64,000 nt of DNA, from contig CP096134.1 of NCBI GenBank assembly GCA_023242925.1, forward strand, positions 1,054,001 to 1,118,000, in the 5' to 3' direction. The notes under the pieces are model-generated. The model did no database searches, was not told where the DNA came from, and saw only the letters and a program-made list of their open reading frames with translations. Position 1 is the stretch's first letter. The number at the start of each line of letters is the position of its first letter. Both the position numbers and the translations under genes were made by a program. Shown here in pieces: positions 45,594 to 55,403 of this stretch. This DNA comes from Hyphomonadaceae bacterium JAD_PAG50586_4. Its GTDB lineage: Bacteria > Pseudomonadota > Alphaproteobacteria > Caulobacterales > Aquidulcibacteraceae.

Positions 45594-46225
45594 TCAGGCG
45601 CCGTGGATCGCCCGCACCAGGAAACGCACCGCCGAGTTCACGTGATCGCGGCGCTCTTGCTCGCTCACGACATAGGTGGTGTCGGCAAGCGCGCGGTAAT
45701 GGTGGCGGCTGAGCAGCAGCGAGAGGAAGTACGACGCGTAGGTGTTGGCCTCATCGCATTCCGGCGCGGTGGCGCGAACGTGATTGGCGACGACGTCGCG
45801 CACCTTGTCCGCGTTGGCCGAGACGTTGCGCTGCATGAGCTGCGGGAATTTTCGCGCTTCGCCCACGGTGATGCGATAAAATGAAAGATGATCGCGCTCG
45901 AGAATGGTTTTCAGGAATTTCTCGCCGATCACCTGCAAGCCTTGCTCAAGCGGCAGATTATCGACGCAATCGGGCGTGATCGCGCGCACGAAGCGCTCGT
46001 GCTGATCTTGGGCGACGGCGAGGAAGAGGCCTTCCTTGTTGCCGAATTGCGCATAGAGCGTGGCAAGCGAGCCGCCGGCGACGCGCACGACATCGTTCAC
46101 GCTGGCGGCCTCGTAGCCTTGTTCGAGAAAGACTTCGCGCGCAGCATCCAAAAGGCGTGACGGCGCGCCACGCCGCGATCTAGCGGCCTCCCGGATTTCG
46201 CGTCGTTAGACGGCAATGCTGCCAA
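45594..46225 (-). CDS. TetR-family repressor of the adjacent efflux genes (frameshifted N-terminus)
   Basis: The main frame holds a TetR helix-turn-helix (DAAREVFLEQGYEAASVNDVVRVAGGSLATLYAQFGNKEGLF) and a ligand domain, but its only start in that frame is a TTG at 46,151 in mid-domain. One more T in the T4 run (plus-strand A4, 46,150–46,153) joins it to an upstream frame that starts at TTG 46,225 with GGAGGG before it and adds ALPSNDAKSGRPLDRG, a normal TetR N-terminus, for 210 residues. It is divergent from emrA/emrB and should repress them. Confidence 0.82.
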
Positions 46226-46344
46226 ATCGCTCCCTCCGCGCGCGACGATAGAACGCTTGGACTAGCGCGCAAGCCTATCTTGTTCCAAACGTAGTACAGG
46301 CTACATCTTTGGAATTGCGAGTAATTCGCAGGATATGTCGCGAT

Positions 46345-47316
46345 ATGGCAGATGACGTAGCGTCCCAACTGGACGCAGCCGCCGCACCCGCCACAGTGCG
46401 CGGTGTGACACGCAAATTCGGTCGTCGCACGTTCGCGTATATCGGCGCGGGCATTGTGTTTTTGCTCCTGGCTTATTGGGCCGGGCACTGGCTGCTTGTC
46501 GGCCGCCATCTCGTTGCGACCGACAATGCGTACGTGCGCGCGGACATTTCGCTGATGTCGGCGAAGATCGAAGGCTATGTGCGCGCGGTGCCGGCTGTCG
46601 AGAACAGCAACGTGCACGCGGGCGATGTGCTCGTTGAAATCGACCCAACCGATTATGAGGCTCGCGTGGCTGCTGCGCGTGCGGCGCTGGCGCAGGCCGA
46701 AGGGGCGCGTTCGTCTGAACAAGCGGCGCGGGCTTTGGCGGCGGCGGACGTGGCGCGGTATCGGCCCTTGGCCGAGCGCGGGCTGTTGTCGCCGGCGCGT
46801 ATGCAGCAATTGGAGATTCAGTCGCGCCAAGCCGGCGCCGGCGTGGAAGCGGCGAGTGCGGCTGTAGAAGCGGCGCGGGCGGATTTGCGTTCAGCCGAGC
46901 TTGATCTCGAACGCACGATCGTGCGCGCGCCAATCGATGGCGTTGTCGGCGATCGTCAGGTGCAAGTCGGGCAATTGGTGCGCCCGGGTTCGCCGCTGAT
47001 GTCGGTGGTGCCGCTGCAATCGGTTTATGTGGTCGCGAATTTCAAAGAGACGCAGATCGCGCATTTCCATGCCGGTCAGCCGGTGATCATTCGCCCGGAT
47101 ATCGAACATGATCTGCGCCTTTACGGCACGATCGAGTCACTGGCGCCTGCCTCGGGCACGGAATTTTCGGTGATCCCGACGGATACCGCGACCGGCAATT
47201 TCACCAAGATCGTGCAGCGCGTGCCGGTGCGTATTCATCTGGAGCCGGGGCAGGACGGGCTTGAGCTCTTGCGACCGGGCCTCTCGGCCAGCGTCACGGT
47301 GGACACGCGCGAATGA
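46345..47316 (+). CDS. emrA: EmrA-like HlyD/RND-type membrane fusion protein
   Basis: 323 residues from the ATG giving MADDVASQ; the TTG extension to 46,309 is rejected. One N-terminal TM helix (IGAGIVFLLLAYWAGHWLL), then biotinyl-lipoyl halves (HLVATDNAYVRADISLMSAKIEGYV; RAPIDGVVGDRQVQVGQLVRPGSPLM) split by an alpha-helical hairpin. It links the inner-membrane pump to the outer-membrane channel. ATGA overlap with the next gene. Confidence 0.93.
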   Translation: MADDVASQLDAAAAPATVRGVTRKFGRRTFAYIGAGIVFLLLAYWAGHWLLVGRHLVATDNAYVRADISLMSAKIEGYVRAVPAVENSNVHAGDVLVEIDPTDYEARVAAARAALAQAEGARSSEQAARALAAADVARYRPLAERGLLSPARMQQLEIQSRQAGAGVEAASAAVEAARADLRSAELDLERTIVRAPIDGVVGDRQVQVGQLVRPGSPLMSVVPLQSVYVVANFKETQIAHFHAGQPVIIRPDIEHDLRLYGTIESLAPASGTEFSVIPTDTATGNFTKIVQRVPVRIHLEPGQDGLELLRPGLSASVTVDTRE

Positions 47317-48913
47317 GCGACGCCGCACCAGCGGCGCAGCCTGACGACTCGCCGCCGATCCACATCTGGATCGGCTTTATCGCCATGGTCGTCGGCCAGT
47401 TCATGGCCATCCTCGACATTCAGATCGTCGCCAGTGCGATCGGTTCGATTCAAGCGGGCGTGAGCGCCAGCCGCGATGAAATCTCGTGGGTGCAGACGGC
47501 TTATCTGATCGCCGAGGTGATCGGTATTCCGCTCTCGGGTTTTTGGGCCGTGCGCTCGGCACGCGCTTGCTCTTTTGCATCTCCTCGTTGGCGTTCTCGA
47601 TCGCCAGCCTGCTCTGTGCGTTTTCGTGGGACATCACATCGCTGATCTTTTTCCGCGCGCTGCAAGGGTTCTCGGGTGCTGCGATGATTCCGACGGTGAT
47701 GGCGACGCTCTATCTGGCATTCCCGCAACGCCTGCAGGCGATGACGGGTGCGATGATGGGCATGGTGGTGACGCTGGCGCCGTCGCTGGGCCCGACCATT
47801 GGCGGGTACGTCGCCGAGACCTTGGGCTGGCGCGCGCTCTTCTGGGTCAACCTTGTGCCTGGCCTGCTGATCACCGCGATCATCTGGAACACGATGCAAT
47901 CGCTGGACAAGCCGCAATTCAATCTGCTGAAGCGGATCGATGTGGTCGGTTTGATCGGTCTTGCGATGTTCCTGGGCGCCGCCGAATACACGCTGGAAGA
48001 AGGCCCGGCGAACGAATGGTTCGCTTCGATGGAAGTGACGATGTGGGCGCTGGTGTCGCTCGCGGGCGGGATGGTGTTCTTCTGGCGCGTGTTGACGGTG
48101 GCGACGCCGATCGTCGATCTCAAACCGTTCGGTACGCCGACTTTTGCGATTGGCGCGGGGCTCGGCTTCGTTCTGGGCGTCGGCTTGTTCAGCTCGGTGT
48201 TCTTGACGCCGCTCTTTCTAGGTTCGGTGCGCGGCTACAATGCGCTCCAGATCGGGCACACCATGTTCGTGCAAGGCGCGGTGATGTTTTTGGCTGGGCC
48301 GATTGTCGGCCGCTTCGGGCGCACGCTGCAGGACCCGCGCTATTTCGGCATGCTGGGGTTCTTGCTGGTGGCGGCGTCGTGCTTCTTGCAGGCGCACCTG
48401 ACGCACGATGCCGGGTTCTGGGAATTGGTGTGGCCGCAGGCGCTACGCGGCGTGGGGCTCATCATCACGTTCACCTCGGTGATGCAGCCAGCGCTGCAAT
48501 CGTTGCCGCCGCATTTGATCCATGCGGGCGCGGGCTTGTTCAATACAATGCGCAATCTGGGCGGCGCGTTTGGCATTGCGGGTTTAGCGACCATCCAGGC
48601 GCATGCGTACGCGTTGCATCGCCAGGAATTGTATAGTGCGGTCGATCCAACCAATCCGCACGTGCAGAGCTTGTTGCAAGGCATGCAGGCGCATCTGGCG
48701 CAGACGGGCGCGTCCGATCCCGAGCGGCAAGCGCTGATGTATTACGCGCAGATCCTCGACCGTGAAGCGCTGGTGATGACCTTCAACGACCAATTCTTGA
48801 CGCTGGCCGTTGTGATCGGCGTGTCAGCGTTTGCGATGCTGCTGATGCAACCGAACCCGGCGCGCATGCAGATGTCAGGCGCCAAGCAGCCTGACGTGGA
48901 ATTGGCGCACTAA
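47313..48913 (+). CDS. emrB: EmrB/QacA-type (DHA2) multidrug efflux transporter (frameshifted)
   Basis: N-terminal frame: IWIGFIAMVVGQFMAILDIQIVASAIGSI, WVQTAYLIAEVIGIPLSGF, then off frame. The second frame resumes as GFLGRALGTRLLF and runs to 48,913 with LQGFSGAAMIPTVMA and GMVVTLAPSLGPTIGGYVAETLGWRALFWVN, the DHA2 motifs, and about 12 further TM helices. Adding one T to the T5 run (47,540–47,544) joins them into 533 residues with 14 TM helices, normal for EmrB. The ATG overlaps the emrA stop. Confidence 0.9.
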
Positions 48914-48914
48914 T

Positions 48915-49433
48915 TTACGAGGCTTGCTGGTGTGCTTCCGGCGCCGGCGTGCAGAGCGCGCTCTTGATCGCGTCCAACAGATCGGGACCAAGCGGGGCGG
49001 TCTTCGACGGGAAGGCGCCCGCGATTTCGCCGTTCTTGTCGATCAGATATTTGTGGAAGTTCCAGCGCGGCAACGCGCTCTCGCCCAGCTCTTCGACGAC
49101 CCATTTGTAGAAGGGGTGGCGCTTGGCGGGGGAATTGATGTCGACCTTGGCGCTCATCGGGAAGGTGACGTGATATTTGCTGTCGCAGAATTCGCGAATC
49201 TCTTTTTCCGGAGCCGGCTCCTGGCCGCCGAAATCGTTACACGGCACGCCGATGACAACCAGGCCTTTGCCGACCTTGGCTTCGTACAACGCTTCGAGTT
49301 CGCGGTATTGCGAGGTGAAGCCGCACGCGCTCGCCACGTTCACGATCAGCACCGCCTTGCCGGCGTAATCGCTGAGCTTGATCTCGCCTGGCTCGTTGAG
49401 CTTGGCGAAGGAGATATTGTGGGCGGTGGTCAT
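48915..49433 (-). CDS. Glutathione peroxidase-family thiol peroxidase
   Basis: 172 residues. Catalytic Cys in NVASACGFTSQYRELEALY; Gln in NDFGGQEP and Trp in RWNFHKYLID complete the tetrad. The second family Cys region is CDSKYHVTFPMSAKVDIN. It reduces hydroperoxides, probably with thioredoxin as donor. The upstream in-frame start at 49,535 is rejected since the ATG at 49,433 begins the family domain. Confidence 0.94.
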   Translation of the reverse strand: MTTAHNISFAKLNEPGEIKLSDYAGKAVLIVNVASACGFTSQYRELEALYEAKVGKGLVVIGVPCNDFGGQEPAPEKEIREFCDSKYHVTFPMSAKVDINSPAKRHPFYKWVVEELGESALPRWNFHKYLIDKNGEIAGAFPSKTAPLGPDLLDAIKSALCTPAPEAHQQAS

Positions 49434-49659
49434 AGGTTTGGGCGTTCTGGCCGGAAAGGCGGGCGGTTTAGACCTGATGGAGACGGGGTGCAATGCATGT
49501 GGCGCGTCCGTTTCAGGGATGCTACAGCCCAACACGTGACCGTGAAGTTGCGTTCCTTGATTAACGCGCCTCGAATTTGAGGCCCGGCTCGCGTTGAGCT
49601 CTCGCTCCGCGGGTCCGGGATCGCTATCACCCCTATTCGCCTACCTGGAGATATGACCA

Positions 49660-52600
49660 ATGGCCGATGCGCCTGCTGGTCGCGATTACCGCGAAACCGT
49701 TTTTCTGCCCGACCTGCCGGGCGATCCCTTTCCGCTGCGCGCGGGGTTGCCGAAGAAGGAGCCCGAGCGGGTCAAGCACTGGGCCGAGATCGGGCTCTAT
49801 AATTTGCTGCGCAAGGATGCGGCGGCGCGGCCGAAATACGTGTTTCACGATGGCCCTCCCTACGCGAACGGCGCGATCCATATCGGGCACGCGGAAAACA
49901 AAATCCTGAAAGACCTCGTCGTGCGGACGCGCCAGATGAGCGGTTTCGATTGCGATTTCGTGCCGGGCTGGGATTGCCACGGCCTGCCGATCGAATGGAA
50001 GGTCGAAGAAGATTTCCGCAAGGCCGGGCGCAAGAAGTCGGAAGTGCCGGCTGTCGAGTTTCGCAAGGCGTGCCGGGCGTACGCCGATAAGTGGATCCCG
50101 CTGCAGCGCGACGAATTCCGTCGTCTCGGCATCGAGGCCGATTGGGACAATTACTACACGACGATGAGCTTCCCGGCGGAAGCGGCGATCGCGGCTGAGT
50201 TTCTGCGCGTGGTGCGCACGGGGCTGGTCTATCGCGGCTCGAAGCCCGTGATGTGGAGCCCGGTGGAGCGGACGAGCCTCGCGGAAGCGGAGGTGGAGTA
50301 TCAGGAGAAAACGAGCCCAATGATCTGGGTGAAGTTTCCAATCGTTGGTGTTGATCGAACCATCACCGCTCGATCGATCGAACTTGGCACACCCGCTGAT
50401 GCGAGCGCTGATGCGGTGGCGACGCACGCCAAGCGCGTGAAGGACTTAGATGGTGCGAGTGTCGTTATCTGGACGACGACGCCTTGGACGATACCGGGCA
50501 ACCGCGCGGTATCATACTCGCAGGGCATCGCTTATGGCGTGTACCAAGTAAAGTCCATCGAACAGGGCCTTCAATTCGAGCCTTGGGTTAAGCCCGGCGA
50601 TAAACTCGTTCTTGCGGACAAGCTCGCCGAAGAAGCTCTTCGCGCCGCGAAGGCGGAAGCTTGGGAACGGCTTGATCGCTTTGATCCCATCGGCGTGCGG
50701 ATCGCGCACCCGCTACGAGGCCAAGGCTACGAGTTCGATGTGCCATTGCTCGACGGCGATCACGTCACGGACGATGCGGGTACGGGCTTTGTGCATACGG
50801 CGCCGAGCCACGGCGCGGACGACTTTGTGATCTGGACGAAGCATTTTGGCCAGGAGGGCATCCCGTTCACGGTGGACGAGGAGGGCAAGCTCACGAAGGA
50901 AGCGCCAGGCTTTGAGGGGCTGGAGATCATTCAGCTTGAGGGCAAGAACCTCGGCAAGGATGGCCCGGCGAACAAGGCGGTGATGGATGCGCTGATCGCG
51001 GCGGGCGCTTTGCTGGCGCGGGGGCAATTGAAGCATTCCTATCCGCACTCGTGGCGATCGAAAGCGCCTTTGATCTTCCGCAACACGCCGCAATGGTTCA
51101 TCGCGCTCGATCGTGAATTCCGCGATGGTAAGACGCTACGCCAGATCGCGCTCGATGAAATCGAACGCGTCGATTGGGGCCAGAAGCGTACGGGCGAGAC
51201 CAAGGATCAGAACCGCATCAAGGGCATGATCCAGGATCGCCCCGATTGGCTGATCTCGCGCCAACGCGCCTGGGGCGTGCCGCTGCCGATCTTCGTGAAG
51301 AGGAGCGATGGCGCGATCCTGCAGGATGACGCCGTCGATGCGCGCATCATCGCCGCCATGAAAGAAGGCGGCGCCGATGTATGGTGGGCGACACCTGCGC
51401 AGGAATTCCTGGGCGCCAAATACAAGGCCGAGGATTTCGAGAAGGTCGAGGACATCTTGGATGTCTGGTTCGATTCAGGCTCAACGCATGCGTTCGTGGT
51501 CGGCAATCCCGACGCGCCGACGCGGGCCTCATTCGTGAACCCGGTTTCGACCATCTATCTTGAAGGCTCTGACCAGCATCGCGGCTGGTTTCATTCCTCG
51601 CTGCTGGAAAGCTGCGCCACGCGCGGGCGCGCGCCTTACGATGAAGTGGCGACGCACGGGTTCACGATGGACGAGAAGGGCATGAAGATGTCCAAATCCA
51701 TCGGCAACACGATCGAGCCGCAAACCATCGCGGCGCAAAACGGCATCGAAATCCTGCGCTTGCTGATCGCATCGGCCGAGTACGGCGACGATCTGCGTCT
51801 CGGCAAGATCATGATCGATCAATCGGGCGAGATGTATCGCAAGCTGCGCAACACGCTGCGCTATTGTCTGGGTTCGCTGAAGGGCTTTGAGGAAAGCGAG
51901 CGCGTGCCGCTCAATCACGATCTGCCGCTGATGGAGCGCTGGTTGCTGCATCGTTTGTGGCAATTGGATCGTGTGGTGCGTCAAGCCTACGACACGTATC
52001 AATTCCGTGTCGCGCTCTCGGCGATCGTGGAATTTTGCAACGTCGATCTTTCGGCCTTCTATGTTGATGTGCGCAAGGACACGCTTTATTGCGACGCGCC
52101 GACGAGCTTGCGCCGCCGCGCCTCGCGCACAGTGTTGGGCGAGACGTTCTCGCGGCTGACGGCGTGGCTGGCGCCAATCCTGCCGTTCACGGCGGAGGAA
52201 GCGTGGCTGACGCGCTTCCCGGAGACTGTCTCCGTGCACTTGCGCCAATTCCCGCAGACACCGGCGGCGTGGGAGGATGATTTCGCGGGTGAGGAGGTGG
52301 CGCGTCTGCGTGAGGCGCGCGCTGTGGTTACAGGTGCTCTCGAAGTGGCGCGGCGTGACAAGAGCATTGGCGCGGCGCTCGAAGCCGCGCCGCGTGTGTT
52401 CGTGGTCGATGATGAATTGCGCGCATCGCTGCAGGCGGTGGATTTTGCCGAGCTTTGCATCACCAGCGGCATCGTCATCGAAGCGGGTGAAGGGCCAGCG
52501 GATGGGTTCCGTTTGCCGGAGGTCGCGGGCGTTGCGGTCGTGGTCGAGAAAGCGGCCGGCGTGAAATGCGCGCGTTCGTGGAAATATTTCGATCCGTCCA

Positions 52601-52677
52601 CCGCCGACCCGCGCTATCCGGATATTACGCCGCGCGATGCGGAAGCTGTCGCGGCGTGGGACGCGGCGCGGGGGTAA
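49660..52677 (+). CDS. ileS: Isoleucyl-tRNA synthetase
   Basis: 1005 residues. HIGH motif in GAIHIGHAENKIL, the editing domain in WTTTPWTIPGNRAVSYS, and KMSKS in KGMKMSKSIGNTIEPQT. The C-terminus retains KCARSWKYF but lacks the second CxxC of the E. coli-type zinc finger (TPRDAEAV replaces it). It charges tRNA-Ile in the cytoplasm. First gene of the ileS–lspA–DUF3035–M16–M16 block. Confidence 0.97.
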   Translation: MADAPAGRDYRETVFLPDLPGDPFPLRAGLPKKEPERVKHWAEIGLYNLLRKDAAARPKYVFHDGPPYANGAIHIGHAENKILKDLVVRTRQMSGFDCDFVPGWDCHGLPIEWKVEEDFRKAGRKKSEVPAVEFRKACRAYADKWIPLQRDEFRRLGIEADWDNYYTTMSFPAEAAIAAEFLRVVRTGLVYRGSKPVMWSPVERTSLAEAEVEYQEKTSPMIWVKFPIVGVDRTITARSIELGTPADASADAVATHAKRVKDLDGASVVIWTTTPWTIPGNRAVSYSQGIAYGVYQVKSIEQGLQFEPWVKPGDKLVLADKLAEEALRAAKAEAWERLDRFDPIGVRIAHPLRGQGYEFDVPLLDGDHVTDDAGTGFVHTAPSHGADDFVIWTKHFGQEGIPFTVDEEGKLTKEAPGFEGLEIIQLEGKNLGKDGPANKAVMDALIAAGALLARGQLKHSYPHSWRSKAPLIFRNTPQWFIALDREFRDGKTLRQIALDEIERVDWGQKRTGETKDQNRIKGMIQDRPDWLISRQRAWGVPLPIFVKRSDGAILQDDAVDARIIAAMKEGGADVWWATPAQEFLGAKYKAEDFEKVEDILDVWFDSGSTHAFVVGNPDAPTRASFVNPVSTIYLEGSDQHRGWFHSSLLESCATRGRAPYDEVATHGFTMDEKGMKMSKSIGNTIEPQTIAAQNGIEILRLLIASAEYGDDLRLGKIMIDQSGEMYRKLRNTLRYCLGSLKGFEESERVPLNHDLPLMERWLLHRLWQLDRVVRQAYDTYQFRVALSAIVEFCNVDLSAFYVDVRKDTLYCDAPTSLRRRASRTVLGETFSRLTAWLAPILPFTAEEAWLTRFPETVSVHLRQFPQTPAAWEDDFAGEEVARLREARAVVTGALEVARRDKSIGAALEAAPRVFVVDDELRASLQAVDFAELCITSGIVIEAGEGPADGFRLPEVAGVAVVVEKAAGVKCARSWKYFDPSTADPRYPDITPRDAEAVAAWDAARG

Positions 52678-52684
52678 CAAAGTC

Positions 52685-52771
52685 GGACCGCCGGCTTCCA
52701 GCCGGCATTCGCGTTGCAACTTGCGCGAAGGAGCGGGCTGAAGCCGTGTGCCGGCTGGACGCCGGCGGTCC
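52685..52771. repeat. Palindromic element with GGACCGCCGGC ends
   Basis: GGACCGCCGGC at one end and GCCGGCGGTCC at the other, 87 bases, with inner palindromes GCCGGCTTCCAGCCGGC and GCCGGCTGGACGCCGGC. It lies between ileS and lspA. It shares the GCCGGC core with 12,389–12,417 and the layout with 34,788–34,887. Confidence 0.75.
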
Positions 52772-52812
52772 AAAGCTTGCCGGCGTCGCGCCGCACGGCC
52801 ATAAGCCGGGCC

Positions 52813-53367
52813 ATGTTGCGTTTCGGGCTTATTCTTTCGGCGATCGTGTTCGTCGCGGACCAGTTCAGCAAATGGCTCGTGCTGGGGCCAGGGCGCTTTA
52901 GCCCGCCCGGGTGCCTCGAGGCGGGCTATGGCTGCCGGACCGTCGAGCTCAGCGCGTTTTTCGACCTGCAGATGGTTTGGAACCGGGGCGTGAGCTTTGG
53001 CCTCTTGCGGGCCGACCAGGATCTGGCGCGTTGGGCGCTGGTGGCGCTCTCGTTCGCGATTTCGGGCGTGTTCTTCTGGTGGCTGCGGACAGCCGAGCGG
53101 AAGCTGACGGCGACCGCTCTGGGGCTCGTGATCGGCGGCGCGCTGGGCAATGTGATCGACCGGATTCGCTTCGGCGCCGTGGCCGACTTCCTTGATTTTA
53201 ATGGGCTTTGGTTCCCCTGGGTGTTCAATGTCGCCGACGCCGCGATCACAATTGGCGCTGTCCTCTTGGCCATCGACATGATCTTTTTGACCGAGAGCGA
53301 GCCGGGCAAAGGTTCGACTTGGAGCCAGCTCAAGGCCAGGTTCGGCAAGGGCGGCGCAGGCAACTGA
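52813..53367 (+). CDS. lspA: Lipoprotein signal peptidase II
   Basis: 184 residues, four TM helices. Catalytic aspartates in GNVIDRIRFGAVADFLDF and VFNVADAAITIGAVL; also the FVADQFSKWLVL motif in helix 1 and NRGVSFGLL. Cleaves prolipoproteins after lipidation. An upstream frame extension to 52,714 lies in the repeat and is rejected. Confidence 0.96.
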   Translation: MLRFGLILSAIVFVADQFSKWLVLGPGRFSPPGCLEAGYGCRTVELSAFFDLQMVWNRGVSFGLLRADQDLARWALVALSFAISGVFFWWLRTAERKLTATALGLVIGGALGNVIDRIRFGAVADFLDFNGLWFPWVFNVADAAITIGAVLLAIDMIFLTESEPGKGSTWSQLKARFGKGGAGN

Positions 53368-53496
53368 TTTCCGAGGGAATTCGCCCCATAACCGTCTTAT
53401 TCGGGCGCGATCCCTCTTCACTGCTGTCCGGCTTGGCTTGCCGGGTGGGGCCGGGCTAGAACCGGCGACGAATGATTTGAGGGAGGCGGACGTCCT

Positions 53497-54036
53497 ATGA
53501 CGAAACCGATCGCAGTGGTTGCTTTGATGGTCGCGGCGGCGACGGCGAGCGGATGCTCCAGCCTGTCGCGCGCAGTCGGCGCCACGCGGAGCGCGCCGGA
53601 CGAATTCCGAGTCGTCACGCAAGCGCCGCTGACGCTGCCGCCGGATTACAATCTGCGTCCGCCGCGGCCGGGTGATCCGCGTCCGAGTGAATTGCAACCG
53701 TCAGAAGAAGCGCGTGCGGCATTGTTCGGCGAAACCACGGGTGCGGCCGCAAGCTCGGGCGAGCGTCAGCTTGTTGCCGGCGCCGGCGCCACGACGGCTG
53801 ACCCGACCATCCGCGACACGATCGATTTCGAGAGCCAAGGCGTGGTGCGCCGCAACGAAGGCTTCGTCGATCAATTGCTCGCGTTCCGCGGTTCGGGCGA
53901 AGCGCCGGCGACGCCGCTCAACGCTGAAGAAGAAGCACGCCGTCTCGAGAACGAAGAGACGATCCGCCGCGCCACGGGCGGCGGTCAGGTGGTGATCGAG
54001 CGCGATCGCGGCGGCTTCAAGCTGCCCGGCACCTGA
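53497..54036 (+). CDS. DUF3035 lipoprotein (BamF-like)
   Basis: 179 residues. Lipobox ATASGCSSL; then SAPDEFRVVTQAPLTLPPDYNLRPPRPGDPRPSELQPSEEARAALFG, the DUF3035 signature, and a Glu/Arg-rich helix near the C-terminus. I recall this family as the alphaproteobacterial BAM-complex subunit BamF; not verifiable here. Its position after lspA and before two M16 genes is conserved in the group. Confidence 0.9.
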   Translation: MTKPIAVVALMVAAATASGCSSLSRAVGATRSAPDEFRVVTQAPLTLPPDYNLRPPRPGDPRPSELQPSEEARAALFGETTGAAASSGERQLVAGAGATTADPTIRDTIDFESQGVVRRNEGFVDQLLAFRGSGEAPATPLNAEEEARRLENEETIRRATGGGQVVIERDRGGFKLPGT

Positions 54037-54044
54037 GCCGAAGC

Positions 54045-55403
54045 GTGGGCTTGGGGCAGGGCGCAGCGCGCATTTTCGCTTTTGTGCTGATGGCTTTCGT
54101 GGCGTTTGCCGCGCCGTCGTCGGCCCAAGAGCTTCCGCGGCCTGAGAGCTTTACGCTCAGCAATGGCCTCCAAGTCGTTGTGATTACCGACAGGCGCGCG
54201 CCTGTGGTGACGCATATGGTCTGGTATCGCGTAGGTGCGGCCGACGAAGATCGCGGCCGTTCGGGCATCGCGCACTTTTTCGAACACCTCATGTTCAAGG
54301 GCACACGCGAGATCGGGCCCGGCGAATTCTCGCGCGAAGTGGCGCGCAACGGCGGTCAGCTGAACGCGTTCACATCGTGGGATTACACGGCCTATTACGA
54401 GCGTATCGCGCGCGACCGGCTTGAGCTCGTAATGGGCATGGAAGCCGATCGGATGCGCAATCTGCGCTTCTCGGACGAGACCTTCGTTTCCGAGCGCGAT
54501 GTGATTGGCGAAGAGCGCCGCCAGCGGATCGACAATAGCCCGGGCGCTGTGATGGGCGAGCGCATGCGCGCAATGCTCTATCCGCATCACCCTTACGGCA
54601 CGCCGATCATTGGTTGGGCGCACGAGATCGAGGCGCTGGATCGCGAAAGCGCGCTTGCGTTTTATCAGACATGGTACGCGCCGAACAACGCGATCCTTGT
54701 CGTCGCGGGCGACATCGATGCAGCGGAGTTGCGGCCGCTGGCGCAACGCCATTATGGGCGCTTGCGACCGACACGGAATTTGCCGGCGCGCACATGGGTG
54801 CAAGATCCGCCGAACGTTGGGCCGATGCGCGTGACGCATCGCGACGAAAAGGTGCGCCAGCCTTCACTCTCGCGCATGTATCGCGCGATCAGCTACGGCA
54901 CGGACGAGGGGCGTCAGGCGCACGCGCTCGATGTGGCGATTGAAATTCTGGGCGGATCGGAAACGAGCCGGCTCTATCGCGCTTTGGTGGAAGAGCAGCG
55001 TATCGCGGTGAGTGCGGGCGCGAGCGCGAATACGGCGGGCTTGGGCGGCGGTTCGGTGTCTGTGTATGCAACGCCGGTTGAGGGCGTGAGCCTTGAGCAA
55101 GTGGAAGCTGCGATCGATGCGGTGATCGCGCAATATTTGCGCGACGGGCCGAGCGAAGCTGAGCTGGCGCGTGCGAAGTCTTCGCTCGCGGCGGCGGCGA
55201 TCTATTCGCGCGACAGCCAAGAGAGCTTGGCTAACATCTACGGCTCGTCGCTGGCGCAGGGCGAAAGCATAGACGATGTCGTGAATTGGCCGCGCGACAT
55301 CGAGGCGGTGACGCGCGACGAAGCGCTGACGATTGCGCGCGACACGTTGGTGTTGGATGCCTCCGTCACGGGCCTGCTGCTGGCGCCGGAGGCTGGCCAA
55401 TGA
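54045..55403 (+). CDS. M16 family zinc peptidase (active subunit)
   Basis: 452 residues from a GTG start with signal peptide (FVLMAFVAFAAPSSAQ). The inverted zinc motif is HFFEH, with the distal Glu in GGQLNAFTSWDYTAYYERIARDRLELVMGMEADRM. A second M16 domain (DEKVRQPSLSRMYRAI) follows. The partner gene overlaps its stop (ATGA). Active/inactive pairs act as a heterodimeric periplasmic peptidase clearing peptides or signal sequences. Confidence 0.93.
   Translation: MGLGQGAARIFAFVLMAFVAFAAPSSAQELPRPESFTLSNGLQVVVITDRRAPVVTHMVWYRVGAADEDRGRSGIAHFFEHLMFKGTREIGPGEFSREVARNGGQLNAFTSWDYTAYYERIARDRLELVMGMEADRMRNLRFSDETFVSERDVIGEERRQRIDNSPGAVMGERMRAMLYPHHPYGTPIIGWAHEIEALDRESALAFYQTWYAPNNAILVVAGDIDAAELRPLAQRHYGRLRPTRNLPARTWVQDPPNVGPMRVTHRDEKVRQPSLSRMYRAISYGTDEGRQAHALDVAIEILGGSETSRLYRALVEEQRIAVSAGASANTAGLGGGSVSVYATPVEGVSLEQVEAAIDAVIAQYLRDGPSEAELARAKSSLAAAAIYSRDSQESLANIYGSSLAQGESIDDVVNWPRDIEAVTRDEALTIARDTLVLDASVTGLLLAPEAGQ

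Noticed and set aside
51529..53697. 722-codon open frame antisense to ileS/lspA
   Set aside because: Arg-rich composition, spans two real genes and a repeat, and has no recognised motif.
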